A DNA stretch of 64,000 bases from Clavelina lepadiformis (GCF_947623445.1 NC_135240.1:10602001-10666000), one strand, 5' to 3'. Counted from the stretch's first letter, positions 23,263-35,965 are shown. Made by a program: numbers and translations. The notes: generated by a model from the sequence alone, not told the origin.

Positions 23263-25869
23263 ATGAGGAATTATATTTTATGTGTTTTTATTTTGTCCTG
23301 TGCGGTGCAGGTCTACTCACAAGGCTGCAGCGGCCTCTTTGGTCGGTTCGACCCCGATTGTAGTAAGCAAACTTTGCAAAAAATAAGATTTTGCCGTTGC
23401 GTATTGTACCTAAATAAGATATAATTTTTGTCAATAAATTACTTAAACTTATAGATGTCTATAAGTATATGGTTAAATATTTTCATTACATTTTGTGATA
23501 ATTTAGGTTTTCGATTAATCTGTTGTTTAGTGTGGGCTACTAAAGTAGCCTAGCTTAATTTGAAGAACGCGGTTGTTAGAAATTTTGTGTAAATCTTCTC
23601 TTGGGCTGCATCGTTAAAAAGCGTTCAAGCTATTTTCATGAAGTTTACACACTTTACTTTGTAGGATTAAGTAAGCGGCCAGAGGCAACAAATAAACCTC
23701 CGCACACTCAACCTCCACGAACTCAACCTCCACGAACTCAACCTCCACGAACTCAACCTCCGCGAACTCAACCTCCACGAACTCAACCTCCACGAACTCA
23801 ACCTCCAAGAACCGAACCTCCACAAAAACCAACGTGCAAAGAACGAAAGTGGGGTCCTTGCGATACCTCAAAAAGCCCATTTATGCAAAAGACAGTAGAT
23901 AAATGTCGCCCAGAAAGTAAGCCATTAAGCACATACGCTAATTGTATAGATGAATATACAGTATGTACATTGAAAAGAATCCGAATTCTTTTTACAGACA
24001 TATAGGCCTATTGATAATTTTGTATGCAATATAAATGCGATGTCTGTTCAGATTTCTTAAGTTGATTATATATCGGTCTTTAAAGTATTTATAAAATGTA
24101 AATTTTTTTTAATGTTTAACTTATACTACTTAATTTATAAGGCAGCGGCCTTAATAAGTAAGGTTTTAAACAATGATTTGAAATTTTATGACATTGATTC
24201 TCCTGCAGAAGAAAGGGTATGTAAAGATGGAGCTCTTCTAGCATCGCTTCTCATCGACAGCATCGTCCAACCTCCTTCGCCAACAACTGGAGGATCTCAG
24301 ACGGTGGCTGCCTCGTTTGAAGTGGGGGCAATTGGAGCAAGAAATCTTAATTTAGGCAACGAAGAAGAAGAAGAAGAGACGTGTACTGAACTGAGAGGTG
24401 AAAACGGACAAGTGATTGGTGGCAAATGTAGCTCAGGCAGCTCCACCGGCGACCGCAGAAAGCGTTCGGTAAGTGACGTGTTTGATTGAATTTAGATTGA
24501 AAAGTATGGAAAACCATTATGATTAAAATCTAAGTGAATTTGTAATTGATACGTTCATTTCAAATAATGATTGTAATAATATCAAAATTTCGATGTTGGT
24601 GTTAACTTTATTTATTAATCTCGAACGCATAAATTTTTCAGACCCAGACTCCCAAACAAACAAAACGTGATCTTCTCATAATGCTGGATGAAAGTGGAAG
24701 TGTTGGACCTGAACGATTTGAATTGCTGAAGAGGATGGCAGCAGCCATCGTGAAATGTGAGACTTGTTTATTTTGTGAAAATTTTTTGATCGATTACAAA
24801 CACTCTTAACCACGTAGAAATTGTCAACATTAGTTACAATACAGAAAAAAGGATATAATTGATAATAACAAAGACTTTTAAGTTTTAACTCGGTTTTTAA
24901 AACCTCTGATCTCTGTACAGTGCTTTGTGATCAAATTCGAGTCCATCGAAGTTACACTCGAGTGTCGATACTTTCTTTTGATCGACAAATTGAGTTGCAT
25001 GTTCGTTTGAGGGATAACTATCGTCTGGACTACGACGCAAACTTTCTCGCCAAACATATTATCAAAAACATTAGGTAAGTAAAAAATCGAACTTTCATGA
25101 AAAAGTAAAAAAATGAAAATTAGCTGATTGCAAATGCATTGGACAAAAGTTGTCATTAATGAGGCTTGATTGGTTTGCAGATACAAGCATCATTCTGCTG
25201 GAAGTACATGCCTTAATAATGCACTCCGGTATGCTTGGAATGTAGCTCTGTCGAATAGATACGGAGGCAGAAGAGGACAAAGGGATGTGGAGCAAGACAT
25301 CATTCTCATCACTGATGGGTAAATTATATCTCGTCTTGCTATTATGCCATAACACTAGCGAGGTATGTTTTATCTAACATACAATATTATTTGCTGCTCT
25401 CAGGTGCGCCAACTGTGTCGGCCATAACCCTAAAGAAGACATACGACAGACAGCAAGATTTTTGCGCCAGCAAGGAGTCCATACATATGTTATAGGAGTC
25501 AACTTAAAAAATAATTGCAAGGACATACTACGGGTAAGTGCATGCTGTGATATTTACAGTACATATATAGCCATTTAAATTAAAGTGCAATAGCTTTTTA
25601 ACACAAATCTTAGTGCTTATAGTGCTACAGTACGTTATGCTATAATGTCTTCGTCTTTGCATTTTTCAAGGAAATGCAATATTTAAACGAAAATGTTTTT
25701 GGCTTAGATTTTAGCTCAGGGAGGAAGATGCTTCCATTTCTTCTACTTGGACGATTGGCAATACGACGTCAGTGAATTTTTGTATCAGCTTGAGAACCCT
25801 CCTCAGGATGTCTGCTTGAACGTTTTCGAGAGACCAGACGGCCAATGTTTGGCCCCTCTTGGAAAATGA
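23263..25869 (+). CDS. vwA-A: secreted VWA-domain protein with PPRTQ-repeat stalk
   Basis: First of four tandem paralogues; function unknown, probably an extracellular matrix, plasma or mucus protein. Eight exons: 23263-23362, 23665-23916, 24209-24468, 24642-24756, 24921-25074, 25181-25318, 25404-25533, 25708-25869 (1311 nt, 436 residues). Order: signal peptide (about 1-20); short cysteine-bearing N-terminus; stalk of about eight TQPPR units; cysteine module CKERKWGPCDTSK to TVDKC (about 85-115); a helical piece DGALLASLLIDSIVQPP; cysteine loop CTELRGENGQVIGGKC; furin-type site RRKRS ending at residue 204; VWA domain with MIDAS DESGS (D220), the GSTC threonine and ITDG (D339). The VWA domain and tail carry extra cysteines (STC, GCANC, NNCKD, GGRCF, VCLN, GQCL). 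Exon 2 begins and ends in phase 1. The family class is confident from the VWA fold signatures; no ortholog name is offered. Confidence 0.9.
23696..23826 (+). repeat. 15-bp coding minisatellite in vwA-A exon 2
   Basis: About eight tandem copies of a 15-bp unit, ACTCAACCTCCACGA with small variants, encode the TQPPR repeat of the stalk. The repeat keeps the reading frame and runs straight into the cysteine module. It is a coding minisatellite, not a CRISPR array, because there are no spacers. Confidence 0.9.
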
Positions 25870-26165
25870 AATTAGCGAAAAAAATACTCTGGCTGACTCT
25901 TGTGCTTTATTTCAATTCTTTAGTGTACTAATTTCTCAGCTTTGAAAACTTTTTCTTTACACATCATATTTTGCCTATAGTTATTACCGTTTTCCGTTAT
26001 GGTTTGGTATTTTATCCTACATCCGCTCTATAGAGCATGCAGGTTGATTCATGGTAAAAGGTTTCGGTAAATATGTATGAACAAACAGAATGTTTTCTTG
26101 ACCAGTTTCTTGCAGAAAAGTTGCTTTCAATTTTGTCAAGATCTGAGCTTTTATTCGTTGTTTCA

Positions 26166-26171
26166 AATAAA
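26166..26171 (+). terminator. Candidate polyadenylation signal for vwA-A
   Basis: AATAAA about 300 bp after the vwA-A stop codon in an AT-rich 3' flank. Supported by motif and position only. Confidence 0.35.
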
Positions 26172-27830
26172 TTGCTAATTCAATTCGCTTGATTGCCTAC
26201 ATATTGCTTTACTTTAGCTTATAGTCGGGGCCAAAATAGTAGAACCAACCATGAAGAATAAGCAAAAATTTAATTTTCGATTCTTTTAAGTCACTAGTAA
26301 AGAAGCAGTTTAAAAGCATACCGACAAAACTGACATCCTGACTCAAGACAGTCATTTAAAACAAAAGTTACTTATTTTGTACTCATAATGTAGGCATAAC
26401 CGCCTAAGTCAATACTTTGTAAGTGGTCTCGAACATTTATACGTTTATAGCTTTATGCTCTCTATAAACTTTTTTTTCACTCCAACTTCGTTCATTGTTT
26501 TGTTTGCTATTGTTTTTGTTTGCTTGTTGCTTGGTTTCGAAGGCTCGATTCTTTAGCATTATCCATAAGTTTTTCCATAAGTCAGGCTTGTTGCCAGGCA
26601 AGTTCAAAATTTTGATTTTGTTTTTGGCTTTAAGTATGAAGTCAAGAACGGCACGCCGCATTATCGCGCATAAAGATATTACATTTATTGACAGTCATGT
26701 GAAGCTCCAGGTTTTCTATTATTGTGGAAGATCCATATATTCTTGAGTAGGCTACTCTTGTCTATTTCAGATAGCAGAAAATATACAAACTACTCTTCTA
26801 TTCAAAGACAGTTGTCACTCTCAGATCATGACACCATGTGGATGTTTCATTGTTTGCACGAAGTACCATTTATCGTATATTCTTTCTAGCAACATAACAA
26901 ACAAACAAAGTTTGGGTTAAAAGAATTACTCCAGAATATTGCGGACATCTTTTTGCTAGCCGTCTAATGACATCTTCAAATGTTAAATGACTGATCACAA
27001 AATATTGGCTTATGCCTTTATTTTAAATGCAAAGTAAATGCAAAGTTTTTTTTCAAATTATTGCTGTCAGTATCGGCTAAATGGTTATTAGGGATTCAAA
27101 AATACAAAATTTGCTGTTTTTTTATGGACGATACGTTTAGCTGAAGATTTAAATCAACGGCTATTGAAGGTTTTAAAAATAGATTTTCACGGATTTGTTA
27201 TAATAGATAGTTGTTGTCACGTGCTACCTTTGCAATTCAAATAGTTAACCTAATAAAATGACCAAACCGTACACAAAACGTACTTTGTTTTTTTCAGACA
27301 ATATATGAGATTGTACATTTTGGATCAATATCTTGAATCAGATTACGTCATTTTCAAGTTTAGTTTGATCCGAGTTTCTGCAACGCGAGTGACCTCATCC
27401 ATGGTCTAACTTTCTGCATACCACCCTTTAAGTTTTCTTATTTTATGTAATGTAAGGTGGGTTTACTCACTTACAATGCCCTCTTTGGCTTGCTCAGTTT
27501 TTGAGATGTAGGTACCATGAAGTAAACATAAGTAAAAGTTTATAAAGTTGTTTTAGCTTTCAAAAATTGAATTTGAATACTTCAATGTTAAAGTTGTAAA
27601 AAGTAACAGTTAGATTAAAAAATAAAACTTCAGTCTTTAAGTTGATTGCTACATATTATAACTTTTGTTTTTGGTATATACGTTATCGGTTTGTTTGAAG
27701 CTATGCAACGAACAAAGAAAAAGAAATGGCAGTATAGCAGTAATGTTTCAGGAAACGTTTTAGAGCACTCTGTATTATTGCAGAGTGTGCAGCTAACACG
27801 CAAATCATGTATGTATCGTGGTAAATGCAG

Positions 27831-27989
27831 CAACACACCCTTTTCTATCACCAACAACTTCTAACAGCATCAACGACTATCAACAAAGAAGATGCATTCA
27901 ATTAAAAGGCTTCGATTTTTGCATACAACCTCGAAGCAGTCAGGATTTATTCAAAGGACAATATAGAGTAGATGAATGTCATTTACAAA
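27831..27989 (+). pseudogene. Orphan cysteine-module exon of the VWA family
   Basis: An open 159-nt segment sits between a TGCAG acceptor and a GTAAGC donor. Both boundaries are phase 1, exactly as for exon 2 of vwA-A, -C and -D. It encodes a Thr/Ser/Pro-containing lead (PFLSPTTSN) and then RRCIQLKGFDFC, ending YRVDECHLQ, which aligns with the CxxxxxWxxC to TVDxC module of the paralogues; the Trp is replaced by Phe. No cysteine-loop, furin or VWA exon follows. A possible downstream exon 28263-28311 (after TTTTTAG, matching phase, stop after 15 codons) would end the protein early. Upstream, a hydrophobic frame near 27646-27700 lacks an ATG. Most likely a relic of a fifth paralogue. It could instead be a short secreted protein or an alternative exon. 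Confidence 0.6.
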
Positions 27990-30030
27990 GTAAGCAACCA
28001 ATCACGTGTATATACTAATCTTCATATAGAGAATGCAAATCTGTGATAAAGAATAATTTTTATTTCAATTTAATGTCTGGGCTTTTTTAGCCGTTGATCA
28101 ATATCGTATTGTGTAAACCGTTGCTTCATTCGACTATAAATCGGTCTTCAAAGTTTTCTAAAAAGTTTTTCTAATAACTAAGATGCTTCGCATTTCCAAA
28201 AAAACCTCCAATAAAAAATAATAAATGTTTTTCTGCTCACAACTAACAACAAATGTTTTTAGGTGCTGCGCCCGGCTTAGAGGGGTTTACAATCACAAAC
28301 TCAACCTAAAGGACAATTTGTAACGCTTATGAAACTATAAATATAATTGTAAATGTAATTCAACAATAATGTAAATATAGCATTACTTAAATAAGCCATA
28401 TGCAAATCACCCGAAAATGCATCGTGAAAAGTTATAAGCAATTATGTGCGTTGAGCATCGGAGCACAATATTAACATCCAGCAGAATGATTAGTTTGACT
28501 TTACAAATGATATTTCATACATTGCTGTTTTAAGCTGTTCTTGAAATAGATCAAAGCAATAATTGAAATTAACTTCAAACAAGGCAAACATTACTATTTA
28601 TAAAAATTATGCATGTAATCGTGTTAGACCAACTCGTGTCTATAATTGCCAAAAACGGTTGCTTATAAAGCAATTTGCACATAAACATTATTTCATAAAA
28701 TTATGAACTTTTTTGTTTTAAATTTCCATATCTTAAATTTATAAAAACAAAAACATTTGCAAGTATACTCATGCAATTCTATACGTCAAGCGTACTATAT
28801 CTTACAAATTATTTTACTGCTAATTTAATTTTGGCAAGTGCGTTTCTTTGTTGTATTTTGTGTATCTTGAAAACAAACCCTTTTGCAAGCATGTTTCATG
28901 CGATTTTACGTTGGATCTTACTACTTCGTAAATGCGTCATGCGGATAAAAATAAGTTCCAGAAATGTTTTTTAGTTTTATTTTTTATTTTTTGATTAATT
29001 AAAAACAGCTTAAAGACGAACGAACTGAAAGTAAGATTTATTATAGTCACAAATTAACCGCATGAAAAAATCAATTATAGGTTGAAGGTATTCAGCAATT
29101 ATAGAGTTAGACCCATTTAAAATTAATGGACCGTATTGGCTGCAGGTAATTTAAACATATATGTTCATATATGAATGGTCTGTTTGTTTGAAGCAGAGAC
29201 AAAGAAAAACGCATAATAGAAACAATGATATATTAATAGCTTTTAATTATTGTAAACATTACATATTTTTTATTGTTCCCAAGCTATTTGAAAATACTGT
29301 TTATGCACAGTAGCGTTGTACAGTAAATATATCTGCCCACGTTTGTAAATGCTTTTCGTGGCAAACACCAATTAGCCAATCACTGTCTTATTTGAAGAAA
29401 ACCAGTGTATTTCTTCCAAGAATTGAGAGAAGAAAAGACCGAGGCTGATCATGTCTATGACTTGAAGGCATTATTGTATATAAACGACACCAGGGCTATG
29501 TTATCGCTTATCTGACATTTGCTCACTCGAGTGTTTATTGAAACTAGAACTTAGAGGTAAACATAGGCGCAAAATTTAGGCAAAAAGTATGCCCATGAGC
29601 GGTAAAAAAGTGCAACGGAGATGCTATAAATAACATGGTATTTTACAAACTTGGCCATTTCTACATGTTAGCTTTTGGCCTTTACTTGTTACGTGTAGAA
29701 ATGTAAGGGTCGGAACGAAAGCATAATAATTTACAAACACGAAACAGATTGACATTTTGTATAGTTTTATTTTAAAATTTAAAATTTACTTGCGCTTTCA
29801 TCAAGCAATTGCTTTATTTTTGTGTCAGGCAAAATGATTTTTGGAATAAGTTTAGCTAAACATTAACAAAATTGTTTGTTTTGTTTGTTGCAGTGTAATT
29901 TTAGTTGCAGAAAATCAATGAAAGAAAATTACAATTAAGGTTTTATTCTTATTAATTTAAATGATGACCAACAACAAAAAATATATATCTGTAAATCAGT
30001 AAATGATTATAGGTATAAATTAAGAAAATT

Positions 30031-32227
30031 ATGCGTTTTCTTATTTTAAATGTAATTTTGGCTTGTTGTGCATTGCAAGCGCACACGCAGAGTATAGGTC
30101 TTTGTGACCGTAACCGGTATCCAGACTTCATTCGAAGATTCTTTTGTAGCAGTAAGTAACAATGTTTTTACTCTTGAAAATTTAAATAAAAAATAAAAAA
30201 TAAAAATGGTATTAATAAAACCTAAAATTGTAATAAAATGAAACAAGATAACGGATATAGAGACAGTAGCTTATACACATAACAATGCTCAAACCGTTAT
30301 GAATGATTATAGACAACAGACCAAGGCCAACAAGAAAAGCTACCACAACAACGACAACCACAACCACAACCACAACCACAACCATTACCACTACCACTTC
30401 TTCCCCGTCGCCATCACCGGTTTCTAATACAGGAAAAGTCTTGGGAAAATTATTTGCTGAAAACTTCGTGCAACCTGATCCATCCCAGGCTGCAGGTAGC
30501 CTGGCAACCGGTCAGATCCAAACTGGAAGTGTTAGTGGAAGGACCCTAGTTTCATCACGTTTTCCCAGCTCCGCCTCTTCGTCATCATCGGGATCACACG
30601 AGAATCAATGTTATGTCGTTAAGGATTCAAATGACAACATTATTACAGGTAGCTGCAACAAAGAGAGTTCCGGCCAGGGAAATGGCCGGAAAAAGCGACA
30701 GGTAAACTTTTATACATATTGTTGAGTTTTGATGTTTAAAAGTAAAGACGTAAAGTAAAGACATGTTTTTTATCATAAGTGAAATAATCATGAATTCATG
30801 CTTAAGCTTAAGGTGTCTTTTCTGGCTCGTATAACCTACTTCGTACTGAAGTTTATCGTTTGCTTGTAAAGGTCGGTCAGCAGATTGTTCAAACTAAACG
30901 TGACGTTCTTATTATGATGGATGAAAGTGGAAGCGTTGGAAAGAAAAGATTCGAGAAAGTGAAAAGAATAGCAGCGGCTATTGTTCGCCGTGAGTTAAAA
31001 ATAGCTCATCAATTACGTTTATGAAGCAGCTATCGTGAAAATTCTCGTTCTTTAGTTCTTTGCGGCCGCCTCAGTGTTCGTCCAGATCTAAGTCGTGTTT
31101 CTGTGATGTCATTTGATCGCAAAATCCACCGTCACGTCGATCTTATTGATAATGACCGAAGAAAAAGGAATTTTCGGTCAAACGCCCGCAGTCTTGCTAC
31201 ATACATACGAAACATCAGGTATAAATTTTGATTTAAATTCTTGGAATTTCGGTGTTTATCCATTTAGATAGAGTTAGTTAAAGGTTATTGTTTATATTTT
31301 TAAATTACAATCTTGCCTTTTTACAACTGTTTTTAACTCAGGTACAACGCTTTCTCGCAAGGGAGCACATGCATGGATCAAGCTCTAAAATATGCGCGCG
31401 ATACAGCATTGAGCAATCGACGTGGCGGCAGAAGGGGTCAGATTGACGTCGAACAAGACGTTATCCTCATCACAGATGGGTAAATTACTGCTTTCTTAGA
31501 TAGTGTGTTACTGAAATAACAAGAATTGCCGTTCGCAGGCAACTTAATTTCGTTCATACGGTTTGAATATTTTTTTTGTGTCTTAAGTCTCCCACAATAG
31601 AGGATCATTGCTAAAACTTAAAATATTTTACTCGCTAACCAATTATAACCTGGGGAACTTTTTAGATACTTTCTTGGATCAAAATCTAATCTGTAAAGCA
31701 AAATCATAATAATTAAAAACAATTTTCTCTTTTAAATATTCAGCTGTGCAAATTGTGAGACCAAGCGAGGAACGAGCCAACTGCAAGCAATTCGAAAAAC
31801 GACAAATTCTTTTATATCAAGGGGAATTCATGTTTACGTCATTGGCGTTGGCTTAAAAAAGAGTTGTAAAAACATACTTTCGGTAAAAATTGCAAAAGGT
31901 TTCTTGATAATTTCATAGACTTTGTTGATAAACAGTAAACTATGACATAACTTCATCGAATAGAAATTATAAAAGATAAAATGAAGCTGTGACCATATAT
32001 ACAGTTCACTTTTCTTTTTTGATAATTTCAAGTGTTTGACTTTATGCACATTCATTTAAAATCTATAGGTAATGGCCCAAGGAGGAAGATGCTTTCACTT
32101 TTTTTACTTGGATCGTTGGGGCTACGACGTGAACGAATTTACCAAAGCACTGGAAAACCCGCCCTTGAACATCTGTCTGAATGAATTCGAATTTCCTACT
32201 GGACAGTGTCTTCCTCCAATCTTGTAA
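30031..32227 (+). CDS. vwA-B: secreted VWA-domain protein with Thr-rich stalk
   Basis: Second paralogue; function unknown. Seven exons: 30031-30151, 30313-30701, 30872-30989, 31056-31218, 31342-31479, 31744-31882, 32069-32227 (1227 nt, 408 residues). Signal peptide MRFLILNVILACCALQAHTQ, then a basic/cysteine N-terminus. One exon fuses a Thr-rich stalk (mostly ACA/ACC codons), the segment GKVLGKLFAENFVQPDPSQ, a Ser-rich linker, cysteine loop CYVVKDSNDNIITGSC and furin site RKKRQ ending at residue 170. VWA domain: MIDAS DESGS (D187), GSTC, ITDGCANC. Tail: GGRCFHFFYL, ICLNEFEF, GQCLPP. Unlike A, C and D there is no cysteine-module exon, and the 160-bp intron 1 has no room for one. Because that exon is symmetric in phase, its loss does not disturb the frame. 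The exon 3 acceptor could also lie a few codons downstream. Confidence 0.9.
30342..30398 (+). repeat. ACA/ACC coding microsatellite in vwA-B
   Basis: A run of ACA, ACC and ACG codons with one ATT interruption encodes the poly-threonine stalk of vwA-B. Threonine runs next to Ser/Pro are typical sites of mucin-type O-glycosylation. Confidence 0.85.
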
Positions 32228-33573
32228 AGTTATTTAGTTTTTGTCGTTTTATCGCTCTTTTGTAAATTCTTTCCTATTATAGCTGCGTGTGTAAAGGATC
32301 TCTATTTTACGAACCGAGGACAAGCGTTGAATTGTATACGGTTTAGCATAAACAAAACAAAACAAATACATTGCTTTTTTCGTGTCCTGCGTTAAAACTA
32401 TACGATTACTTAGGCAATAAACGTAAACGATCTACAGTAATAATTCCACCGTACAAGTGGTAGCAGGTTAAGAAATTGGCAATCATTTCAAAGTTTTGGA
32501 TGCGTTTGAGAGTTTGGGTTATAGTTGAACAATATAACGCTGACTAAAGCCCATGAATTTGCCAAAACTTTAAGTAATTTTAATTACGGAATATGGATAA
32601 TTTCTATGTCGAAAGTCGAAAATAGACGTAAGGACCCAAGTACATATTTTTTGCTTCATCCGAACTTAATACGAGAGATTGAAAAATTAATTATTATCTT
32701 TTTAATACCTCAATAATACTTTTAAGACTAACACATTAATATTTTTAATTATCTTTAACCTCTTTTTGGTAAATACAACATTGCAGTAAAGCATAAGGAA
32801 ATTCGGACTGCTGCAATGAGTTTTTATAAAATGTTCGGCTTATACCCCTCGGCGTTACAACATTACAAGCCAAGACATTTCTTGTGATTAACAAACCAGA
32901 ACTATAATTGACATATATTTTATACTGTGACATTTGCCATAAGGCAGGAATTTTTAAACCTGTAGGCTACGACGTGAAGTGCTGGAATTAAAATAGACTT
33001 CATAATCATCCATACTCGACTGAGGTTTTGCCGTAAGCAGTCCACTTCGTCAGAAAACAAGCAAAGGAATGGTAACCATGCTAAACTCATATAGACTACA
33101 TAGACGAAACACTGCGCCACCTACAAATTAAAAACTGGAAAGTCCCCTTCTTGCGCAGTATATTTAATAGACTTGCTGTAAACTGATCACGACATACGCT
33201 ATTTGCTGTATAAAAAGAAAACTGTTGAAAGATTAGCTGACAAGTTCTGATAGTTATATCGAGACCAGGACTCAAAAATTGATTGATATTATTGATTAAA
33301 TCAAACCAATTGAATAGATATAATCAGAAATCCTAAATATTATGTTTTGATGGATGTCCCATGTAAGTGGAAACGTTCTTTTTGGTATCGGTTTTAGTAT
33401 TTTTTCTGAGACAAAAGCTCTACTACAGTTGTAGTGCAGATGAAAAAAGGGTATTTTATATAAAAAGTGACATTAGATATACTATCGATACCAATATTTC
33501 CAAACAAGATAGTTCTGAAATCAAATGGCTTGTTTTAGAAGAGAAGTTTCCTGCCATAGCAATTTAGTGAAAA
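32228..33573. other. Intergenic DNA between vwA-B and vwA-C
   Basis: No supported exon. The open frame at 33367-33567 (plus) directly upstream of vwA-C has no ATG start and no recognisable domain. Promoter elements of vwA-C presumably lie here, but I cannot assign one. Confidence 0.55.
32416..32421 (+). terminator. Candidate polyadenylation signal for vwA-B
   Basis: AATAAA about 190 bp after the vwA-B stop codon. Motif and position only. Confidence 0.4.
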
Positions 33574-35965
33574 ATGAACATTTTTGCTTGTTGTATTAAA
33601 CTATTCTGTGTCTTGATTATTGGCTGTGCAACCCTAACGTCATGCCAATGCGACAACATTTTCTCCCGGTTTGCCGGCATAACGTGTCGTAAGTATTTAA
33701 TTTTGCTTAAAACACTATGTTGTATAGTTTTGATTTGATTGCTTTGCTGTACTTTTTTTGCAAGAAAAACAATTTTTTAAAATATTATGTTTTCAAATCT
33801 GCAGTCGAAACTACCCCAACCACCCCCACCACCACTACCACTACCACGACCACGACCACTACCCCCACCACTACCACGACCACTACCACCACCACAAGCA
33901 GCATCAGACCTAAGTGTAATGGAAAAGACAGAGTTTGGACATTTTGCGATCCTGTAACGCTTATGAGGTCTACCACAGACAAATGCACACTAAGTGAGTC
34001 TTGCCTTGTTAAATAACCTGCAGCATTGAATCAGGTTAAGTGTCTGCTGTTACGCTATATAGGACATGAATTACTTTTTTACCATTGTATGCCTAAAAAA
34101 CTAACTTTATTTTTATAAACTTATATAGATTATATTCTTATATATATAGATTATATACTTATATTACTTAAGCTTATTTAGCACAAAACAAATATTTCTT
34201 TTTGGTATCAATAATAACAATTAAATAAACAAATAATTAATATGTGAATGATATAAAAAAAGTTTAATAACTGTTTTTTGTAGAAAGCGAAAAGTGCGAT
34301 CCTGCGACAGTCAGCGCTGATTTCTTCATCTCTAGTTTTTCGCAGCCCCCCGCTGCAGGTGGAACGACCATAAAAGTGAGCGGAGGGGGCGTTGGTGCAA
34401 GGATATTACCGGTTGGTGGCGGCGACAACGACGACGAAAAATGTTTCGAAATTAAAGATGAAGATGGCGATGTTATAGCAGGGAATTGCAACGACGACGA
34501 CGATGATGATGACGACGAAGACGGGGGAAACACGCGCAGAAAACGTCAGGTAAAGTATGAAGCAAAATATTTTATATAGGTCGCTGTACAATCATAACTG
34601 GTTGCTTTGTTTAATGTAAAGCTTTACATTTCAATTTACATTTATTTTCGTCTCAGGCGCCACAGGTTATACAAACAAAGCGAGATCTGCTTCTTATTCT
34701 AGACGAAAGTGGCAGCGTTGGGTATTATCGGTTCGAAAAAGTGAAACGGATTGCTGCAGCAATTGTGCGACGTAAGTGCTGCGTTATTGTTTATTCCGGT
34801 ACTTGAAATCTTTTAAACATATCTTATGTTTCTTACAGTTTTATGCGACCAAATTAAAGTGAATCCCTTTCGCACCCGGGTCGCGGTGATGTCCTTTGAT
34901 CAAAGCATTTACTTCCACGTACGACTCTGGGACTACTATCGGCAAGATTTGGGTTACAATGGAGAAGCTCTGGCAAAACACATTACTGACCAAATACAGT
35001 GTGTATTTGTTTCATAAATTTTTCAATATGTTGTATCATAGCAACGTTGTATGTCCATTGGAAATCTTTCAAACAGGTATCAGTACGGTTCGGCTGGCGG
35101 CACCTGTTTAAACAACGCTTTAGAATTCGCTCGGGGAATCGTATTCACAAAACAACATGGTGCAAGAACTAAACAAAAAGATGTGGAGAAAGACATTATC
35201 ATCATCACTGATGGGTAAACAAAAGTTTTCTTGCCATTTTTAGAATCAATCTAGCTCCAAAACTTTTTTAAAACACCGCAAACAACCGTATTGTTTTAAT
35301 TCTATGTTGTATTAAACAGCTGGATTGTCTGTTCTCTGATTAACAAAAAGTTTTCTTAAAGTAAAGAATAAGGGTAACAGCGCGGAGGATTTACAGTAGA
35401 CATCTCATTTTCAGATGCGCAAATTGCTTTGCACGCGGTGTAACTGCCAAACAGGGATTACGAAGACTTACCAGAAAGTTAAAAAAAGAGGGTTATCATA
35501 TTTATGTCATTGGGATTAACCTGCAAAGGAGCTGTAAACGATTACTTCGTGTAAGTTGAATGTGCGCAAGTGTATCTACTTTGAATTGAAAGCACGTTTT
35601 AATAAAGGCATATACTATACATATATATAAGGTTGTGCGTTTGCGCTGTACTTTTAAGCATAAGACGCTTGTAACAAACAGTAGAATGTGTAGAGTTAAG
35701 TCTTAGGTGGTGAAAGTTAATGCAATTGTAAAATATAACTTATGCAATTTTCAAAAAATATTCCATGCATTGGCTACCGCTTTTTTTAACGCGACTTTTA
35801 CAGATTTTAGCACGGGGTGGAAGATGTTACCACTTTTTCTACCTGAAGCAATGGGAGTATGATGTAGAACAGTTCATATATCAGCTGGAGCACCCTCCAC
35901 AAGGCGTTTGCTTGAACGTCTTTGAAAGACCGGACGGAGTGTGTCTTGCTCCTCTCACTGGTTAA
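33574..35965 (+). CDS. vwA-C: secreted VWA-domain protein with Thr/Pro stalk and acidic patch
   Basis: Third paralogue; function unknown. Eight exons: 33574-33688, 33805-33993, 34284-34549, 34657-34771, 34839-34998, 35077-35214, 35415-35550, 35804-35965 (1281 nt, 426 residues). Signal peptide (about 1-25); Thr/Pro stalk; cysteine module CNGKDRVWTFCDPVTL to TTDKC; segment CDPATVSADFFISSFSQPP; Gly-rich stretch; cysteine loop CFEIKDEDGDVIAGNC; a run of about nine acidic residues; furin site RRKRQ ending at residue 190; VWA domain with DESGS (D206), GGTC and ITDGCANC; tail GGRCYHFFYL, VCLNVFERPDG, VCLAPL. The Asp run before the cleavage site is unique to this copy and is encoded by a GAC/GAT microsatellite. 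Exon boundaries and phases match vwA-A throughout. An AATAAA 45 bp past the stop fits a short 3' UTR. Confidence 0.9.
33811..33896 (+). repeat. ACC/ACT coding microsatellite in vwA-C
   Basis: ACC, ACT and ACG codons with occasional CCC encode the Thr/Pro stalk of vwA-C. Its codon register and unit differ from the vwA-B tract, so the stalks do not look simply inherited. Confidence 0.85.
34491..34525 (+). repeat. GAC/GAT coding microsatellite in vwA-C
   Basis: A run of GAC and GAT triplets encodes an acidic stretch between the cysteine loop and the furin site. The corresponding position in vwA-A, -B and -D is a short Gly/Ser/Asn-rich spacer instead. Confidence 0.85.

Larger units (their letters stand above)
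25870..30030. other. Intergenic DNA between vwA-A and vwA-B with an orphan exon
   Basis: This 4.2-kb gap is long relative to the B-C and C-D gaps (about 1.3 and 1.5 kb). Apart from a vwA-A polyadenylation signal and the orphan cysteine-module exon at 27831-27989 (both listed separately), I see AT-rich sequence without supported exons. The size and the orphan exon suggest that another paralogue once stood here. Confidence 0.55.

Noticed and set aside
23696-23826. CRISPR-like tandem repeat
   Set aside because: Units are contiguous 15-mers with no spacers, lie inside a coding exon, and the genome is eukaryotic.
23614-23880. Minus-strand open frame with regular EVEFVEV repeats
   Set aside because: It is the antisense of the TQPPR minisatellite in vwA-A exon 2; the plus strand has the splice sites, phase and homologous module.
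30212-30397. Poly-valine open frame on the minus strand (and a similar one at 33785-33988)
   Set aside because: Both are shadows of the Thr-encoding ACA/ACC tracts of vwA-B and vwA-C.
34264-34533. Serine-rich minus-strand frame
   Set aside because: Antisense of the acidic microsatellite and cysteine loop of vwA-C exon 3.
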